A stretch of 64,000 nt of DNA from Streptomyces antioxidans (GCF_000968685.2 NZ_LAKD02000001.1:186001-250000); one strand, 5' to 3'. Shown: positions 54,285 to 64,000, numbered from the stretch's first letter. A program made the numbers and translations. Notes: generated by a model not told the origin, from the letters alone.

Positions 54285-54634
54285 GACTCGGCGGCCCGTG
54301 CCCGGCCTCCGGGGTGCGCGGGCAAGCCGGGTCGCACCTGGCAACCGGGCCCGTGCCGGTAAGCCGGGTCGTACCCGGTACGTGGGGCGCGTGCGGTATC
54401 CGAGCCGCGCTGGTAAGCCAGGCCGTGCCCGCGACGCGGGTGCCGCTCGTAACCCGGTTTCCGGCGTCAGCCCGATCGCGCCCGGCACCCGGAGCGCGCC
54501 GGCACTCGGGTCACGCCCGGCACCCGGCACTCGGATCGCGTCACCCAGGCCGCGCTCGGAACCCGAATCACCCCCGCGCCCAGGCCGTGCCGGTCACCCG
54601 CACCGAGCCGTCACCCGTCATTCCGGAGCGGCCG
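54285..54634. repeat. Degenerate GC-rich repeats between convergent otsB and otsA
   Basis: No gene. Short imperfect units recur across the gap: GGCAAGCCGGGTCG, GGTAAGCCGGGTCG and GGTAAGCCAGGCCG (starting near 54321, 54358 and 54412), and several CCCGGCACCCGG-like blocks near 54480-54530. No regular period. It may serve as a diffuse transcription barrier for the two genes. Confidence 0.55.
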
Positions 54635-56092
54635 TTACAGGGCCCGTAGCTGGGCCAGGAACCAGGCCTGGGGCGGTAGTGCGGTCGCCGCGGCGGCCAG
54701 CCGCTTGGTGCGGTCCGCGCGCTCGCCGTCGTTCATGCGCAGGGCCTCGTGGAGCGCGCGGGCCGTGCCCTCCACGTCGTACGGGTTCACCACCAGCGCG
54801 TCCTCGCCCAGCTCGGCGTACGCGCCCGCCTCCCGGGACAGCACCAGCGCGCATCCCCGCTCGGAGACCACCGGGACCTCCTTGGCCACCAGGTTCATCC
54901 CGTCCCGGATCGGGTTGACCAGGGCCACGTCCGCCAGCCGGTAGGCCGCGAGGGACCGGGCGAAGTCGTCCTTCACATGCAGGGCGACAGGCGTCCAGCC
55001 CTCCGTGCCGTACTCGTCGTTGATCTCCTCCGCGATCCGTCGCACCCGCTCGGTGTAGTCGCGGTAGACCGTGAGGTCCTGGCGGGAGGGGTAGGCGAAG
55101 GCCACGTGCACCACGCGCTCGCGCCACTCGGGGTGGGTCTCGAGCAGCCGCCGGTAGGCCAGCAGACCGCGCACGATGTTCTTGGACAACTCGGTGCGGT
55201 CCACCCGGACGATCGACTTCCGGCCCGGCCCGATCTGCGCCCGCAGGGCGCTCAGCCGCTCGTCCACATCGGCCCGCCGCGACCGCTCCCGCAGGAAGTC
55301 CGCGTCCGCGCCCAGGCCGTGGACGCCCAGCCGGGTCTCCCGGCCCTCGAAGCGCACGGCCGTCGCCATGCCGCCACCGCCGCCCCGGACGATCTCCGCG
55401 CCCAGCACCGCCGCACAGCAGTCGGCGAAGGCCGTGGCCCAGCGCTCGGTGAGGAACGCGGCGCGGTCGCCGCCGAGGATGCCGCGGAGCACAGCCGCCG
55501 CGACGTCGTCCGGCAGCAGCCGGTAGTAGTCCGGCGGGGCCCAGGGGGTGTGGGAGAAGTGACCGATCCGCAGATCGGGGCGGCGCTCGCGGAGCATCGC
55601 GGGCACCAGCGCCAAGTGGTAGTCCTGCACCAGGACGACCGCCTCGTCCACCGCCTCCTGGGCGAGCGCGTCCGCGAAGGCCGCGTTATAGCTCTCGTAG
55701 GCGGCCCACTGCTCCGCGAACTCCGCGTCGAAGACCGGCTCGACCGGGGTCTGGTAGAGCAGGTGGTGGATGAACCACAGCACCGAATTGGCCACGCCGT
55801 TGTACGCGGCGGCGAAGACGTCCGGCGCGATGTCGAGCATCCGCACCTGCTGGCCACCGGTGTCACCGGGGTTCAGATGGTTGTCCCCGGCCCGCCGGGC
55901 CGCCTCGCGGTCGCCCTCGCCGAGCGCCGCACACACCCACACCCCGCCCGACTCGGGGCCGATCGCGCTGAGCCCGGAGACCAGCCCGCCACCGCCGCGC
56001 CGGGCGGTGAGCGAGCCGTCCTCACCCAGGGTGTACGAGACCGGGCCGCGGTTGGACGCGACCAGGATCGGGGCGGTGCGCGGAACTGCCAT
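54635..56092 (-). CDS. otsA: Alpha,alpha-trehalose-phosphate synthase (GT20)
   Basis: 485 residues, ATG 56092. VASNRGPVSY, RRGGGGLVSGL (donor loop), VLVQDYHLALVPAMLR, HFSHTPWAPP, VDRTELSKNIVRGLLAY and NPIRDGMNLVAKE are canonical. It makes trehalose-6-phosphate from UDP-glucose and glucose-6-phosphate. Confidence 0.97.
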   Translation of the reverse strand: MAVPRTAPILVASNRGPVSYTLGEDGSLTARRGGGGLVSGLSAIGPESGGVWVCAALGEGDREAARRAGDNHLNPGDTGGQQVRMLDIAPDVFAAAYNGVANSVLWFIHHLLYQTPVEPVFDAEFAEQWAAYESYNAAFADALAQEAVDEAVVLVQDYHLALVPAMLRERRPDLRIGHFSHTPWAPPDYYRLLPDDVAAAVLRGILGGDRAAFLTERWATAFADCCAAVLGAEIVRGGGGGMATAVRFEGRETRLGVHGLGADADFLRERSRRADVDERLSALRAQIGPGRKSIVRVDRTELSKNIVRGLLAYRRLLETHPEWRERVVHVAFAYPSRQDLTVYRDYTERVRRIAEEINDEYGTEGWTPVALHVKDDFARSLAAYRLADVALVNPIRDGMNLVAKEVPVVSERGCALVLSREAGAYAELGEDALVVNPYDVEGTARALHEALRMNDGERADRTKRLAAAATALPPQAWFLAQLRAL

Positions 56093-56201
56093 GTCGCGAG
56101 CCTAGCCAGACGCGCCCCCGCGCAAACGTACGTACGGTTTCTTGCCCCGTAGGTGCTATTCCGGTTCCGGCCACATAAGCGCCGGGTCCCGGACCGGCGT
56201 T

Positions 56202-56242
56202 ACGCCGCGCGCCGCGCCATCTCACGCCGCACGCCGCGCCAT
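56202..56242. repeat. Duplicated 3' end of gpgS
   Basis: Two 19-bp copies (56202-56220 and 56224-56242, one mismatch) with a 22-bp period. On the coding strand the gene ends Met-Ala-Arg-Arg-Ala-Ala-stop and the copy behind it again reads Met-Ala-Arg-Arg-Ala-Ala-stop. Confidence 0.85.
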
Positions 56243-57169
56243 GTACTCCGGTATCTCGGCCATCGGCGGCCGCTCCTCCGTGTCCACCGCCGTGGTGCGC
56301 GGCTCGAAGCCGTTCTCGCCGCGGTCGAACTGGGTCAGCCGCGGCCGCACCAAATGGCCCCGGGCCAGCCGCAGCTGTGCGGTGCGGTAGATCGCGGCCG
56401 CCATCCGGCCGAGCGCCTTCCCGTCCTGGTGGCGGTGTTTGCGCACCCCGATGTCCACCTGGCCGAGCGCGTCGAGCCCCACCGTGTGCAGCGCGTCCAC
56501 CAGCAGCCCCAGCTCGACGCCGTAGCCGACCGGGAAGGGCAGCCGCTCCAGCAGCGAGCGCCGCGCCGCGTACTCCCCGCCCAGCGGCTGGACGAACCCG
56601 GCCAGCTGGGGCCAGTGCAGATTCAGCAGCGGGCGGGCGACCAGCTCGGTGACCCGGCCGCCCTGGCCCGCCACCTCGCCGAGCGGGCGGTCGTACATGC
56701 CCTTCACCAGCTGCAGCACGGGGTCGGTCAGTAGCGGACCGATGATTCCCGAGACAAAGCGCGGATGGAATTCCCGCAGGTCGGCGTCGATGAAGCAGAC
56801 GATGTCGCCGCTCGTGGCGAGCAGGGACCGCCACAGCACCTCGCCCTTGCCCGGCACCGCGGGCAGCCGGGGCAGCAGCGAGTCGCGGGGGACGACGGTG
56901 GCGCCCGCCGCGGCGGCGACCTCGGCGGTGCGGTCCGTGGAACCGGAGTCCACCACCACCAGCTCGTCCACCAGCGGCATCGCCTCGCCCATCAGCTCGC
57001 GCCGGATCGTGTCGGCGATCCTCCCGACCGTGGCCTCCTCGTTCAGGGCGGGCAGGACCACGCTCACCGTCGTCGCCGCGGCACGCTTCGCGGCCAGCAG
57101 GCGATCCAGCGGACGGTCGTCGGCCGACCAGGAGCGACGCTTCAGCCAGCGCTCCACCTCATCCAGCAC
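56222..57169 (-). CDS. gpgS: Glucosyl-3-phosphoglycerate synthase (GT81)
   Basis: 315 residues from GTG 57169 with GGGGAGA upstream; the frame is open further but without a ribosome site. SVVLPALNEEATVGRI nucleotide-sugar fold start, VDSGSTDRT, FIDADLREFHPRFVSG (DxD), GMYDRPLGE and FPVGYGVELGLLVD match GpgS, first enzyme of glucosylglycerate and methylglucose lipopolysaccharide synthesis. Minus strand, divergent from thrC. Confidence 0.93.
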   Translation of the reverse strand: MLDEVERWLKRRSWSADDRPLDRLLAAKRAAATTVSVVLPALNEEATVGRIADTIRRELMGEAMPLVDELVVVDSGSTDRTAEVAAAAGATVVPRDSLLPRLPAVPGKGEVLWRSLLATSGDIVCFIDADLREFHPRFVSGIIGPLLTDPVLQLVKGMYDRPLGEVAGQGGRVTELVARPLLNLHWPQLAGFVQPLGGEYAARRSLLERLPFPVGYGVELGLLVDALHTVGLDALGQVDIGVRKHRHQDGKALGRMAAAIYRTAQLRLARGHLVRPRLTQFDRGENGFEPRTTAVDTEERPPMAEIPEYMARRAA

Positions 57170-57264
57170 CTGTGTGTCTCCCCTGCTGTGATCGCTTGTG
57201 ATCGCTGTGATCCATCTCGCGCATCGGACGGCTACCTCAACCATCCGGGCCTTCGGTTACAGTC

Positions 57265-57293
57265 TTGAACAACGCATGTGGCCGTCATATGTC
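57265..57293 (+). promoter_or_regulatory. Promoter of the SAM riboswitch-thrC transcript
   Basis: TTGAAC, a 17-bp spacer and TATGTC give a good housekeeping-type promoter. The predicted start near 57300 leaves about 70 bases before the riboswitch P1 stem. Confidence 0.55.
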
Positions 57294-57371
57294 GGGGTCG
57301 ACCTCGATGTTTACCGACGGACCGACGAGGCCCGTGCGACAAACGCTCCGGGTGCGCCCGGTGCCATACCG

Positions 57372-57509
57372 CTCATCCAGAGGGGCAGAGGGAACGGCCC
57401 GTTGAAGCCCCGGCAACCCTCCAGCTGATCTCGCAGTCCGCAGCGAGGCTCCCAGCTCGGGAAGGTGCCAATTCCGTCTCGTGGCGAAATGCGTCGCGAG
57501 GAAGATGAG
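57372..57509 (+). ncRNA. SAM-I (S-box) riboswitch upstream of thrC
   Basis: P1 pairs CTCATC (57372-57377) with GATGAG (57504-57509). Between them are the conserved S-box blocks AGAGGGGCAGAGGGA, GGCCCGTTGAAGCCCCGGCAACC (kink-turn and core, read in two parts), and GGAAGGTGCCAATTCC. The 3' strand of P1 abuts GAGGAG, part of the thrC ribosome site, and only 20 bases separate P1 from the ATG, leaving no room for a terminator. Control is therefore probably at translation initiation. Confidence 0.9.
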
Positions 57510-57529
57510 GAGAAAGGGCCTCGCCATCC

Positions 57530-58828
57530 ATGGCTGTGCAGTCAGTAGAAAGCTCAACCACTTCCTCCGCCTCCGTCCCAGGTGCCTTCGGCCCCGCCGT
57601 GGCATTGTCCTGCCGGGAGTGCGGTGAGCGCTTCGAGCTGGGCCCGATCTTCGCGTGTGAGGCCTGTTTCGGGCCCCTCGAGGTCGCGTACGAGCTCCCG
57701 GCCGGCGATCCGGAGGGGCTGCGCCGACGCATCGAGGCCGGTCCGAACAGCATCTGGCGGTACGCCCCGCTGCTGCCCGTCCCGGCGGACGTGGCGGAGC
57801 TGCCGAGCCTGGACCCCGGCCTCACCCAGCTGGTCAGGGCCGACCGCCTCGCCGGTGAGCTCGGTGTCACCGGTGAGCTGCACATCAAGGACGACTCCGG
57901 GAACCCGACCCACTCCTTCAAGGACCGGGTCGTCGCCATCGCCGTCCAGGCCGCCCGCACCTTCGGCTTCACCACCCTCTCCTGCTCCTCCACCGGCAAC
58001 CTCGCCGGTGCGGTGGGCGCCGCGGCCGCCCGCGCGGGCTTCCGCTCCTGCGTCTTCATCCCGCACGACCTGGAGGCGGGCAAGGTCGTCATGGCCGCGG
58101 TCTACGGCGGTGACCTGGTCGGCATCGAGGGCAACTACGACGACGTCAACCGCTTCTGCAGCGAGCTGATCGGCGACCCGGCGGGTGAGGGCTGGGGCTT
58201 CGTCAACGTCAATCTGCGGCCGTACTACGGCGAGGGCTCCAAGACCCTGGCGTACGAGATCTGCGAGCAGCTGGGCTGGCGGCTGCCGGACCAGATCGTC
58301 GTCCCGATCGCCTCCGGCTCCCAGCTCACCAAGATCGACAAGGGGCTGAAGGAGCTGATCGCGATCGGTCTGGTCGAGGACCGGCCCTACAAGATCTTCG
58401 GCGCCCAGGCCGAGGGCTGCTCCCCGGTCTCCGCCGCCTTCAAGGCCGGCCATGACGTCGTACGGCCGCAGAAGCCGCGGACCATCGCCAAGTCGCTGGC
58501 CATCGGCAACCCCGCGGACGGCCCGTACGTCCTGGACATCGCCCGCCGTACCGGCGGCGCGGTGGAGGACGTGAACGACGAGCAGATCGTCGACGCCATC
58601 AAGCTGCTGGCCCGCACCGAGGGGATCTTCGCGGAGACCGCGGGCGGGGTGACCGTCGGCGTGACCAAGAAGCTGATCGAGGACGGTCTGCTCGACCCGT
58701 CCCTGACGACTGTGGTACTCAACACCGGCGACGGCCTCAAGACCCTTGACGCCGTGGCCCCCACCACGGGTCCCTCCGCCATCATCCGACCCACCCTTGA
58801 CTCGTTCCGAGAGGCTGGCCTCGCATGA
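57530..58828 (+). CDS. thrC: Threonine synthase
   Basis: 432 residues, ATG 57530. An N-terminal zinc-ribbon-like CRECGERFELGPIFACEAC precedes the PLP domain with NPTHSFKDRVV (PLP Lys), SCSSTGNLAGAVGAAAA and the late LNTGDGLKT. It converts O-phosphohomoserine to threonine. It is translationally coupled (ATGA) to a MoaD/ThiS-like gene and preceded by a SAM riboswitch. Confidence 0.97.
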   Translation: MAVQSVESSTTSSASVPGAFGPAVALSCRECGERFELGPIFACEACFGPLEVAYELPAGDPEGLRRRIEAGPNSIWRYAPLLPVPADVAELPSLDPGLTQLVRADRLAGELGVTGELHIKDDSGNPTHSFKDRVVAIAVQAARTFGFTTLSCSSTGNLAGAVGAAAARAGFRSCVFIPHDLEAGKVVMAAVYGGDLVGIEGNYDDVNRFCSELIGDPAGEGWGFVNVNLRPYYGEGSKTLAYEICEQLGWRLPDQIVVPIASGSQLTKIDKGLKELIAIGLVEDRPYKIFGAQAEGCSPVSAAFKAGHDVVRPQKPRTIAKSLAIGNPADGPYVLDIARRTGGAVEDVNDEQIVDAIKLLARTEGIFAETAGGVTVGVTKKLIEDGLLDPSLTTVVLNTGDGLKTLDAVAPTTGPSAIIRPTLDSFREAGLA

Positions 58829-59103
58829 GCGTCAACGTCCGAATCCCGACCATCCTCCGCACCTACACCGGCGGCCAGGCCGAGGTCCCGGCCGAGGGCG
58901 CGACCCTCGCCGAGGTCCTGGCGGACCTGGAGAAGAACCACGCGGGCATCTCGGCCCGGGTCCTGGACGACACCGGCAAGCTCCGCCGCTTCGTCAACGT
59001 CTACGTCAACGACGATGACGTCCGTTTCGCCGAGGGCCTGGCCACGGCGACCCCGGACGGCGCCGGGATCTCGATCATCCCGGCGGTCGCGGGCGGCTGC
59101 TGA
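58825..59103 (+). CDS. MoaD/ThiS-family sulfur carrier ending Gly-Gly-Cys
   Basis: 92 residues, ATG 58825. Ubiquitin-like beta-grasp: MSVNVRIPTILRTYTGGQ, RFVNVYVNDDDVRF, ISIIPAVAGGC. The C-terminus is GGC and not the mature GG needed for adenylation and thiocarboxylation, so removal of the Cys by a JAMM-type protease is predicted, as in CysO/QbsE-type systems. Coupling to thrC hints at amino acid sulfur metabolism. Confidence 0.92.
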   Translation: MSVNVRIPTILRTYTGGQAEVPAEGATLAEVLADLEKNHAGISARVLDDTGKLRRFVNVYVNDDDVRFAEGLATATPDGAGISIIPAVAGGC

Positions 59104-59140
59104 CCCCGCGTCCCCCCGCTCACCCCTCCTCACCTTTGAC

Positions 59141-59174
59141 ATCGCCCCGTCCGGGGACAACCGGACGGGGCGAT
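59141..59174 (+). terminator. Terminator of the thrC operon
   Basis: Perfect 14-bp stem (ATCGCCCCGTCCGG with CCGGACGGGGCGAT) and six-base loop, 37 bp after the stop. Confidence 0.9.
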
Positions 59175-59382
59175 TCCGTGTGTGGAATCGCGATACAGTT
59201 GCCCGGATTCCCCGATGGCTCCGGGGTCGGAGCCGCATATGAGAACTCGTCAAGTTGTGCGTAAAGTGTGAGCGCGAATTGCCGGGTTGGTTCCCTATGT
59301 CCGGCCCGGCTTGCCCGAACTTCACATAATTTCTCACTTTTAACCGTTCGATCGTGCCCAGAATTCTCGTCCGATTGACCTG

Positions 59383-59459
59383 TTGCAGAGGGCGTTGGGA
59401 CGGATACATTCAGCGGCGGTCGACGCGTTCCGGCGCACACCCCCCACATCCGGGGGGTG
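59383..59459 (+). promoter_or_regulatory. Cold-shock gene promoter and 5'UTR hairpin
   Basis: TTGCAG (59383-59388), 16 bp, TACATT (59405-59410) is a plausible promoter giving a leader of about 105 bases. Within it CACCCCCC (59438-59445) pairs with GGGGGGTG (59452-59459) around a six-base loop. This region is part of the 418-bp gap 59104-59521. Confidence 0.5.
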
Positions 59460-59521
59460 AGGTCTGACCCGGGTCCGCGGAGTGCGGTCCTGCGCAAGGG
59501 CCAGCAATAGGGGAGTTAGGA

Positions 59522-59728
59522 ATGGCTCAGGGCACCGTCAAGTGGTTCAACGCGGAGAAGGGGTACGGCTTCATCGCGGTCGACGGTGGTGCGGACGTGT
59601 TCGTCCACTACAGCGCGATCCAGATGGACGGGTACCGCACCCTCGAGGAAGGCCAGCGGGTCGAGTTCGAGATCTCGCAGGGCCAGAAGGGCCCGCAGGC
59701 CGACATGGTCCGCGTGGCCGTAGGCTGA
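59522..59728 (+). CDS. Cold-shock domain protein
   Basis: 68 residues, ATG 59522. [18 protein letters not shown] contains RNP-1-like KGYGFI and DVFVHYSAI is RNP-2-like; the length is typical of CspA. Nucleic-acid chaperone; probably the ScoF4 orthologue by its position before groEL. Confidence 0.97.
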   Translation: MAQGTVKWFNAEKGYGFIAVDGGADVFVHYSAIQMDGYRTLEEGQRVEFEISQGQKGPQADMVRVAVG

Positions 59729-59766
59729 CGCGCCGACGCGACGCAGCTGAAACGAAACAAGTCCGT

Positions 59767-59797
59767 AGGGTCCGTGTCCCGACAGGGTACGGACCCT
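59767..59797 (+). terminator. Terminator of the cold-shock gene
   Basis: AGGGTCCGT (59767-59775) pairs with ACGGACCCT (59789-59797); inner CCC/GGG pairs continue the stem. Lies 38 bp after the stop. Confidence 0.8.
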
Positions 59798-59841
59798 TCG
59801 GCATGTCCGCGCTGATCATGGGCGGGTTCACGCAACGAGCG

Positions 59842-61656
<1,815 letters not shown>

Positions 61657-61700
61657 TCGATCCGGCGGTTTCGTTCGCCGGTCGGTCGTACCGTCCGAGA

Positions 61701-61740
61701 CGTCGGGGCGGCACCCTCTCCCAGGGGTGCCGCCCCGACG
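61701..61740. terminator. Bidirectional terminator between groEL and murQ
   Basis: Perfect 16-bp stem (arms 61701-61716 and 61725-61740) with an eight-base loop, between convergent genes. Confidence 0.9.
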
Positions 61741-61779
61741 GCGTGTCCGGGCCCGGTGGCCAGCGCCCGGGTGAGGGGC

Positions 61780-62712
61780 TTATCCGGTGGCCGCGTCCAG
61801 GGCGGCGCGCAGCTGGCCGTGTGCCTCGGTGAGGAGCTTTTCGGCGGTCGGGGCGTCCACCCCGCCCAGAATGGTGAGGATCGCGTTCTTCACCTCGCCG
61901 TCCGTGGCCGCCAGCGCGCTCTCGATCCGTTCCTCGGGGGCGCCGGTCGCCAGGAAGACGATCCTCCGCGAACGGGCGCGCAGCTTGTCGTTGGAGGCGC
62001 GCACATCGACCATCAGATTCCCGAAGGTCTTGCCCAGCCGGATCATGGTGATGGTCGAGATCATGTTGAGCACCAGCTTCTGGGCCGTGCCCGCCTTCAG
62101 CCGGGTCGAGCCGGTGAGCAGCTCCGGCCCCACGATGATCTCGATGCCGTGGTCGGCCGCGGCGGCGAGCGCCGACCCGGTGTTGCAGGACAGCCCGACG
62201 GTGAGCGCGCCGCGCCGCCGGGCGTGCTCGACCGCGCCCACGGCGTACGGGGTGCGGCCGGAGGCCGAGACGCCGACCACGGTGTCGTCGGGCCCGATGC
62301 CGAGCCGGTCGAGGTCCCCGGCGGCCAGCTCCTCGCTGTCCTCCGCGCCCTCGACCGAGGTCACCATGGCGTCCGGGCCGCCCGCGATCACCCCGATGAC
62401 CTGCTCGGGCCGGGTGTTGAAGGTGGGCGGGCACTCGCTCGCGTCGAGTACGCCGAGCCGTCCTGCGGTGCCGGCGCCCGTATAGAGGAGGCGGCCGCCA
62501 CGGGACATCCGCTCGGCGATGGCGTCGATGGCGGCGGCGATGCGAGGGAGCTGCCCGGCGACGGCGGTGGGGACGGCGGTGTCCTCCGCGTTCATGATCC
62601 GGGCGATCTCGAGGGTTTCGAGCCGGTCGATCTCGGCCAGTTCGGGGCGGAACGCCTCGGTGGTCAGGGTGTCGAGCTGGGCGCGGAGCCGTGCGGAATC
62701 GGCGGTAGTCAT
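61780..62712 (-). CDS. murQ: N-acetylmuramic acid 6-phosphate etherase
   Basis: 310 residues, ATG 62712. SIS-fold motifs LLYTGAGTAGRLGVLDASECPPTF, GAEDSEELAAGDL, GVSASGRTPY, KAGTAQKLVLNMISTITMIRLGK and NLMVDVRASNDKL are typical of MurQ. It cleaves the lactyl ether of MurNAc-6-P to GlcNAc-6-P, which NagA (49177) can then deacetylate. Regulated probably by the RpiR-type gene upstream. Confidence 0.96.
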   Translation of the reverse strand: MTTADSARLRAQLDTLTTEAFRPELAEIDRLETLEIARIMNAEDTAVPTAVAGQLPRIAAAIDAIAERMSRGGRLLYTGAGTAGRLGVLDASECPPTFNTRPEQVIGVIAGGPDAMVTSVEGAEDSEELAAGDLDRLGIGPDDTVVGVSASGRTPYAVGAVEHARRRGALTVGLSCNTGSALAAAADHGIEIIVGPELLTGSTRLKAGTAQKLVLNMISTITMIRLGKTFGNLMVDVRASNDKLRARSRRIVFLATGAPEERIESALAATDGEVKNAILTILGGVDAPTAEKLLTEAHGQLRAALDAATG

Positions 62713-62835
62713 GGCGAAGCGGCTCTTTCCGGTATGTCAGTGTGAGGGTGGGGGTGACGGTGACGCGGAGGTGCAGTCACCGGGCGAAACAGTGACCGGT
62801 ATCGGGGGTGGAGCGCGGGGCGGGACCCGCCGGGC

Positions 62836-63750
62836 TCAGCGCTGCCCGGGACGCGGATCGTGGCGGTGCGCAAGCGCCTCGTACGACGCGGAGAGCGCGG
62901 GCGCCGCCGATTCGTACGTCCGCTGGGCGACCCCTATGAACAGGCAGTCCACCACCAGCAGCTGGCTGGTCCGGCTGGACATGGCCGCCGGGCGCAGCTC
63001 GCTCTCGCGGGCGGTGGAGGTGGTGAGCACCAGGTCCGCGTACTGCGCGACCTCGCCGTTCGGCCGTCCGGTGATCGCGATGGTGGTCGCCCCGTGCTCG
63101 AAGGCCACCCGCAGCGGCTCGATGACGTCCGTCGTGCGCCCGGAGTGGGTGATCGCGATGGCGACGTCGCCGGAGTGCAGCTGGACCGCGTTGGTGACCG
63201 CGAGGTGCGGATCGGCGTGGGCGTGGGCTATCAGCCCGATGCGCAGCAGCTTCTGGGCGAGGTCCTGGCCGACGAGACTGGACGCCCCCGCTCCGTACAC
63301 ATCGATCCGGCGGGCGGCGGCCAGCGCCGAGACGGCCGCCTCGACCTGGCTGGTGTCCAGCCCGGCGGCGGTGTCGGCGAGACACTGCTGCTCCTCCCGC
63401 GCCAGCTTGGTGACCACGTCGGCGATCGGATCGTCCACCGCGATGTCCGCGGTGACGGCCGGGGCCCGGCCCGCGGCCTGCTGGGCGGCGAGCGCGGCGA
63501 GCGCGATGCGCAGATCCCGGTATCCGGGGTAGCCGAGCAGTCGGGAGGTGCGGACGACGGTGGCCTCACTGGTGCCGGTCCGCTCGGCGAGCCCGGTGAC
63601 GGTGAGCGCCGCGCAGCCGGCCGGATCGCCCGCCACGGCGTCGGCGACGCGCTGCATGGAGCGGGTCATGGAGGGCCCTAGGGTGCGGACCTTGGCGGCG
63701 AGGGCGGCCGGGGCGGGTGGTGGGGCGGCATCGGGCTGTGGAGGAGGCAT
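62836..63750 (-). CDS. MurR/RpiR-family regulator
   Basis: 304 residues from ATG 63750, with GAAGGA at good spacing; GTG 63777 is less likely. N-terminal RpiR HTH (RTSRLLGYPGYRDLRIALA) and C-terminal SIS domain (RRIDVYGAGASSLVGQDLAQKL, AITHSGRTTDVIEP). It likely controls murQ in response to a muramyl or aminosugar phosphate. GAAA-N-TTTC type palindromes occur at its start (63751-63761) and at 63781-63794. Confidence 0.92.
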   Translation of the reverse strand: MPPPQPDAAPPPAPAALAAKVRTLGPSMTRSMQRVADAVAGDPAGCAALTVTGLAERTGTSEATVVRTSRLLGYPGYRDLRIALAALAAQQAAGRAPAVTADIAVDDPIADVVTKLAREEQQCLADTAAGLDTSQVEAAVSALAAARRIDVYGAGASSLVGQDLAQKLLRIGLIAHAHADPHLAVTNAVQLHSGDVAIAITHSGRTTDVIEPLRVAFEHGATTIAITGRPNGEVAQYADLVLTTSTARESELRPAAMSSRTSQLLVVDCLFIGVAQRTYESAAPALSASYEALAHRHDPRPGQR

Positions 63751-63861
63751 GAAAGTTTCCTTCAGGTGGCTACTCACTTATGAAAACTATTTCCGGCCAC
63801 GGTGTCCGTCAACCCTCAGGACGAGGAAGCGAAGAGGCGCTGGGAGGAAGCAAAGGTGACA

Positions 63862-64000
63862 ATGGGACCCATGAAGCTCGAACAGGCACTGCACGCGGCC
63901 CGCGCCCTCGTCCTGGCCGACCTCGCGGCGGGGGAGGTCGCCCGCGCCGACATCGTCTCGCTGGTCGAAGACGCGATCGCGCACCGGCGTTGGTGGGTCG
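63862..64000 (+). CDS. Hypothetical protein (3'-truncated by window end)
   Basis: 46 residues seen. ATG 63862 follows AAAGG by six bases; ATG 63871 is in frame. The visible N-terminus (MKLEQALHAARALVLADLAAGEV) is helical and soluble. Divergent from the murR-like gene. The family cannot be named from this fragment. Confidence 0.6.
   Translation, partial: MGPMKLEQALHAARALVLADLAAGEVARADIVSLVEDAIAHRRWWV

Overview
This is a high-GC actinobacterial chromosome segment, almost certainly from Streptomyces. The evidence is strong third-position G/C bias, very rare TTA codons, ATGA/GTGA-coupled operons, and a right half whose gene order resembles the S. coelicolor core around cdgB, nagKA, otsBA, thrC and groEL2 (synteny recalled from memory, not computed).

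Left part (1 to about 33.6 kb): most of a non-ribosomal lipopeptide gene cluster. It opens inside the last NRPS gene (A-T-C-A-T-TE, both adenylation pockets of a valine-like type). A secreted tendamistat-like small protein with a TTA codon follows, then a DrrAB-type ABC exporter between two related membrane proteins, an orphan histidine kinase and a type II thioesterase. A compact plus-strand operon (13.2-29.7 kb) then encodes MbtH, an ACP, four ketosynthase-like proteins (two with a complete Cys-His-His set, two without the active-site Cys), an alpha/beta hydrolase, hotdog proteins, a dehydratase, a FabG-like ketoreductase and a DsbA/2-hydroxychromene-carboxylate-isomerase-like protein. This is the gene content of highly reducing type II PKS systems that make polyenoyl or cinnamoyl acyl starters. 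The operon continues with a separate NRPS protein (C-terminal remnant of a C domain, A, T), a SyrP/TauD-type dioxygenase, SbnB- and SbnA-like enzymes for L-2,3-diaminopropionate, and a SerA paralogue that lacks all three catalytic residues. Two TTA-containing LuxR-type regulators, a second type II thioesterase and an NdgR-like IclR regulator close the cluster at paired terminator hairpins. The inferred product is a macrocyclised, acyl-capped peptide containing diaminopropionate, in the broad style of the coprisamides. The exact product cannot be read from this window because the main NRPS genes and the cyclohexadiene-oxidising enzyme are not in it.

Middle part (33.7-42.5 kb): two small unrecognised minus-strand genes, a mycothiol-dependent formaldehyde dehydrogenase with a metallo-hydrolase, a secreted M4 metalloprotease, a zinc alcohol dehydrogenase divergent from its likely TetR repressor with two visible operators, TerD, an ArfB-like ribosome rescue factor and a flavin reductase.

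Right part (42.5-64 kb): conserved Streptomyces core. It holds a GAF-PAS-GGDEF diguanylate cyclase (CdgB-like) with CRP-like and BldD-like sites upstream, a CBM-type membrane protein, an ABC1 kinase, 1-phosphofructokinase, nagA/nagK with a DasR site, a sugar-binding lipoprotein, otsB/otsA, gpgS, a SAM-I riboswitch before thrC, a MoaD/ThiS-like protein ending in Gly-Gly-Cys, a cold-shock protein, groEL with tandem CIRCE elements, murQ and its RpiR-type regulator. No tRNA, rRNA, CRISPR array or insertion sequence was seen.
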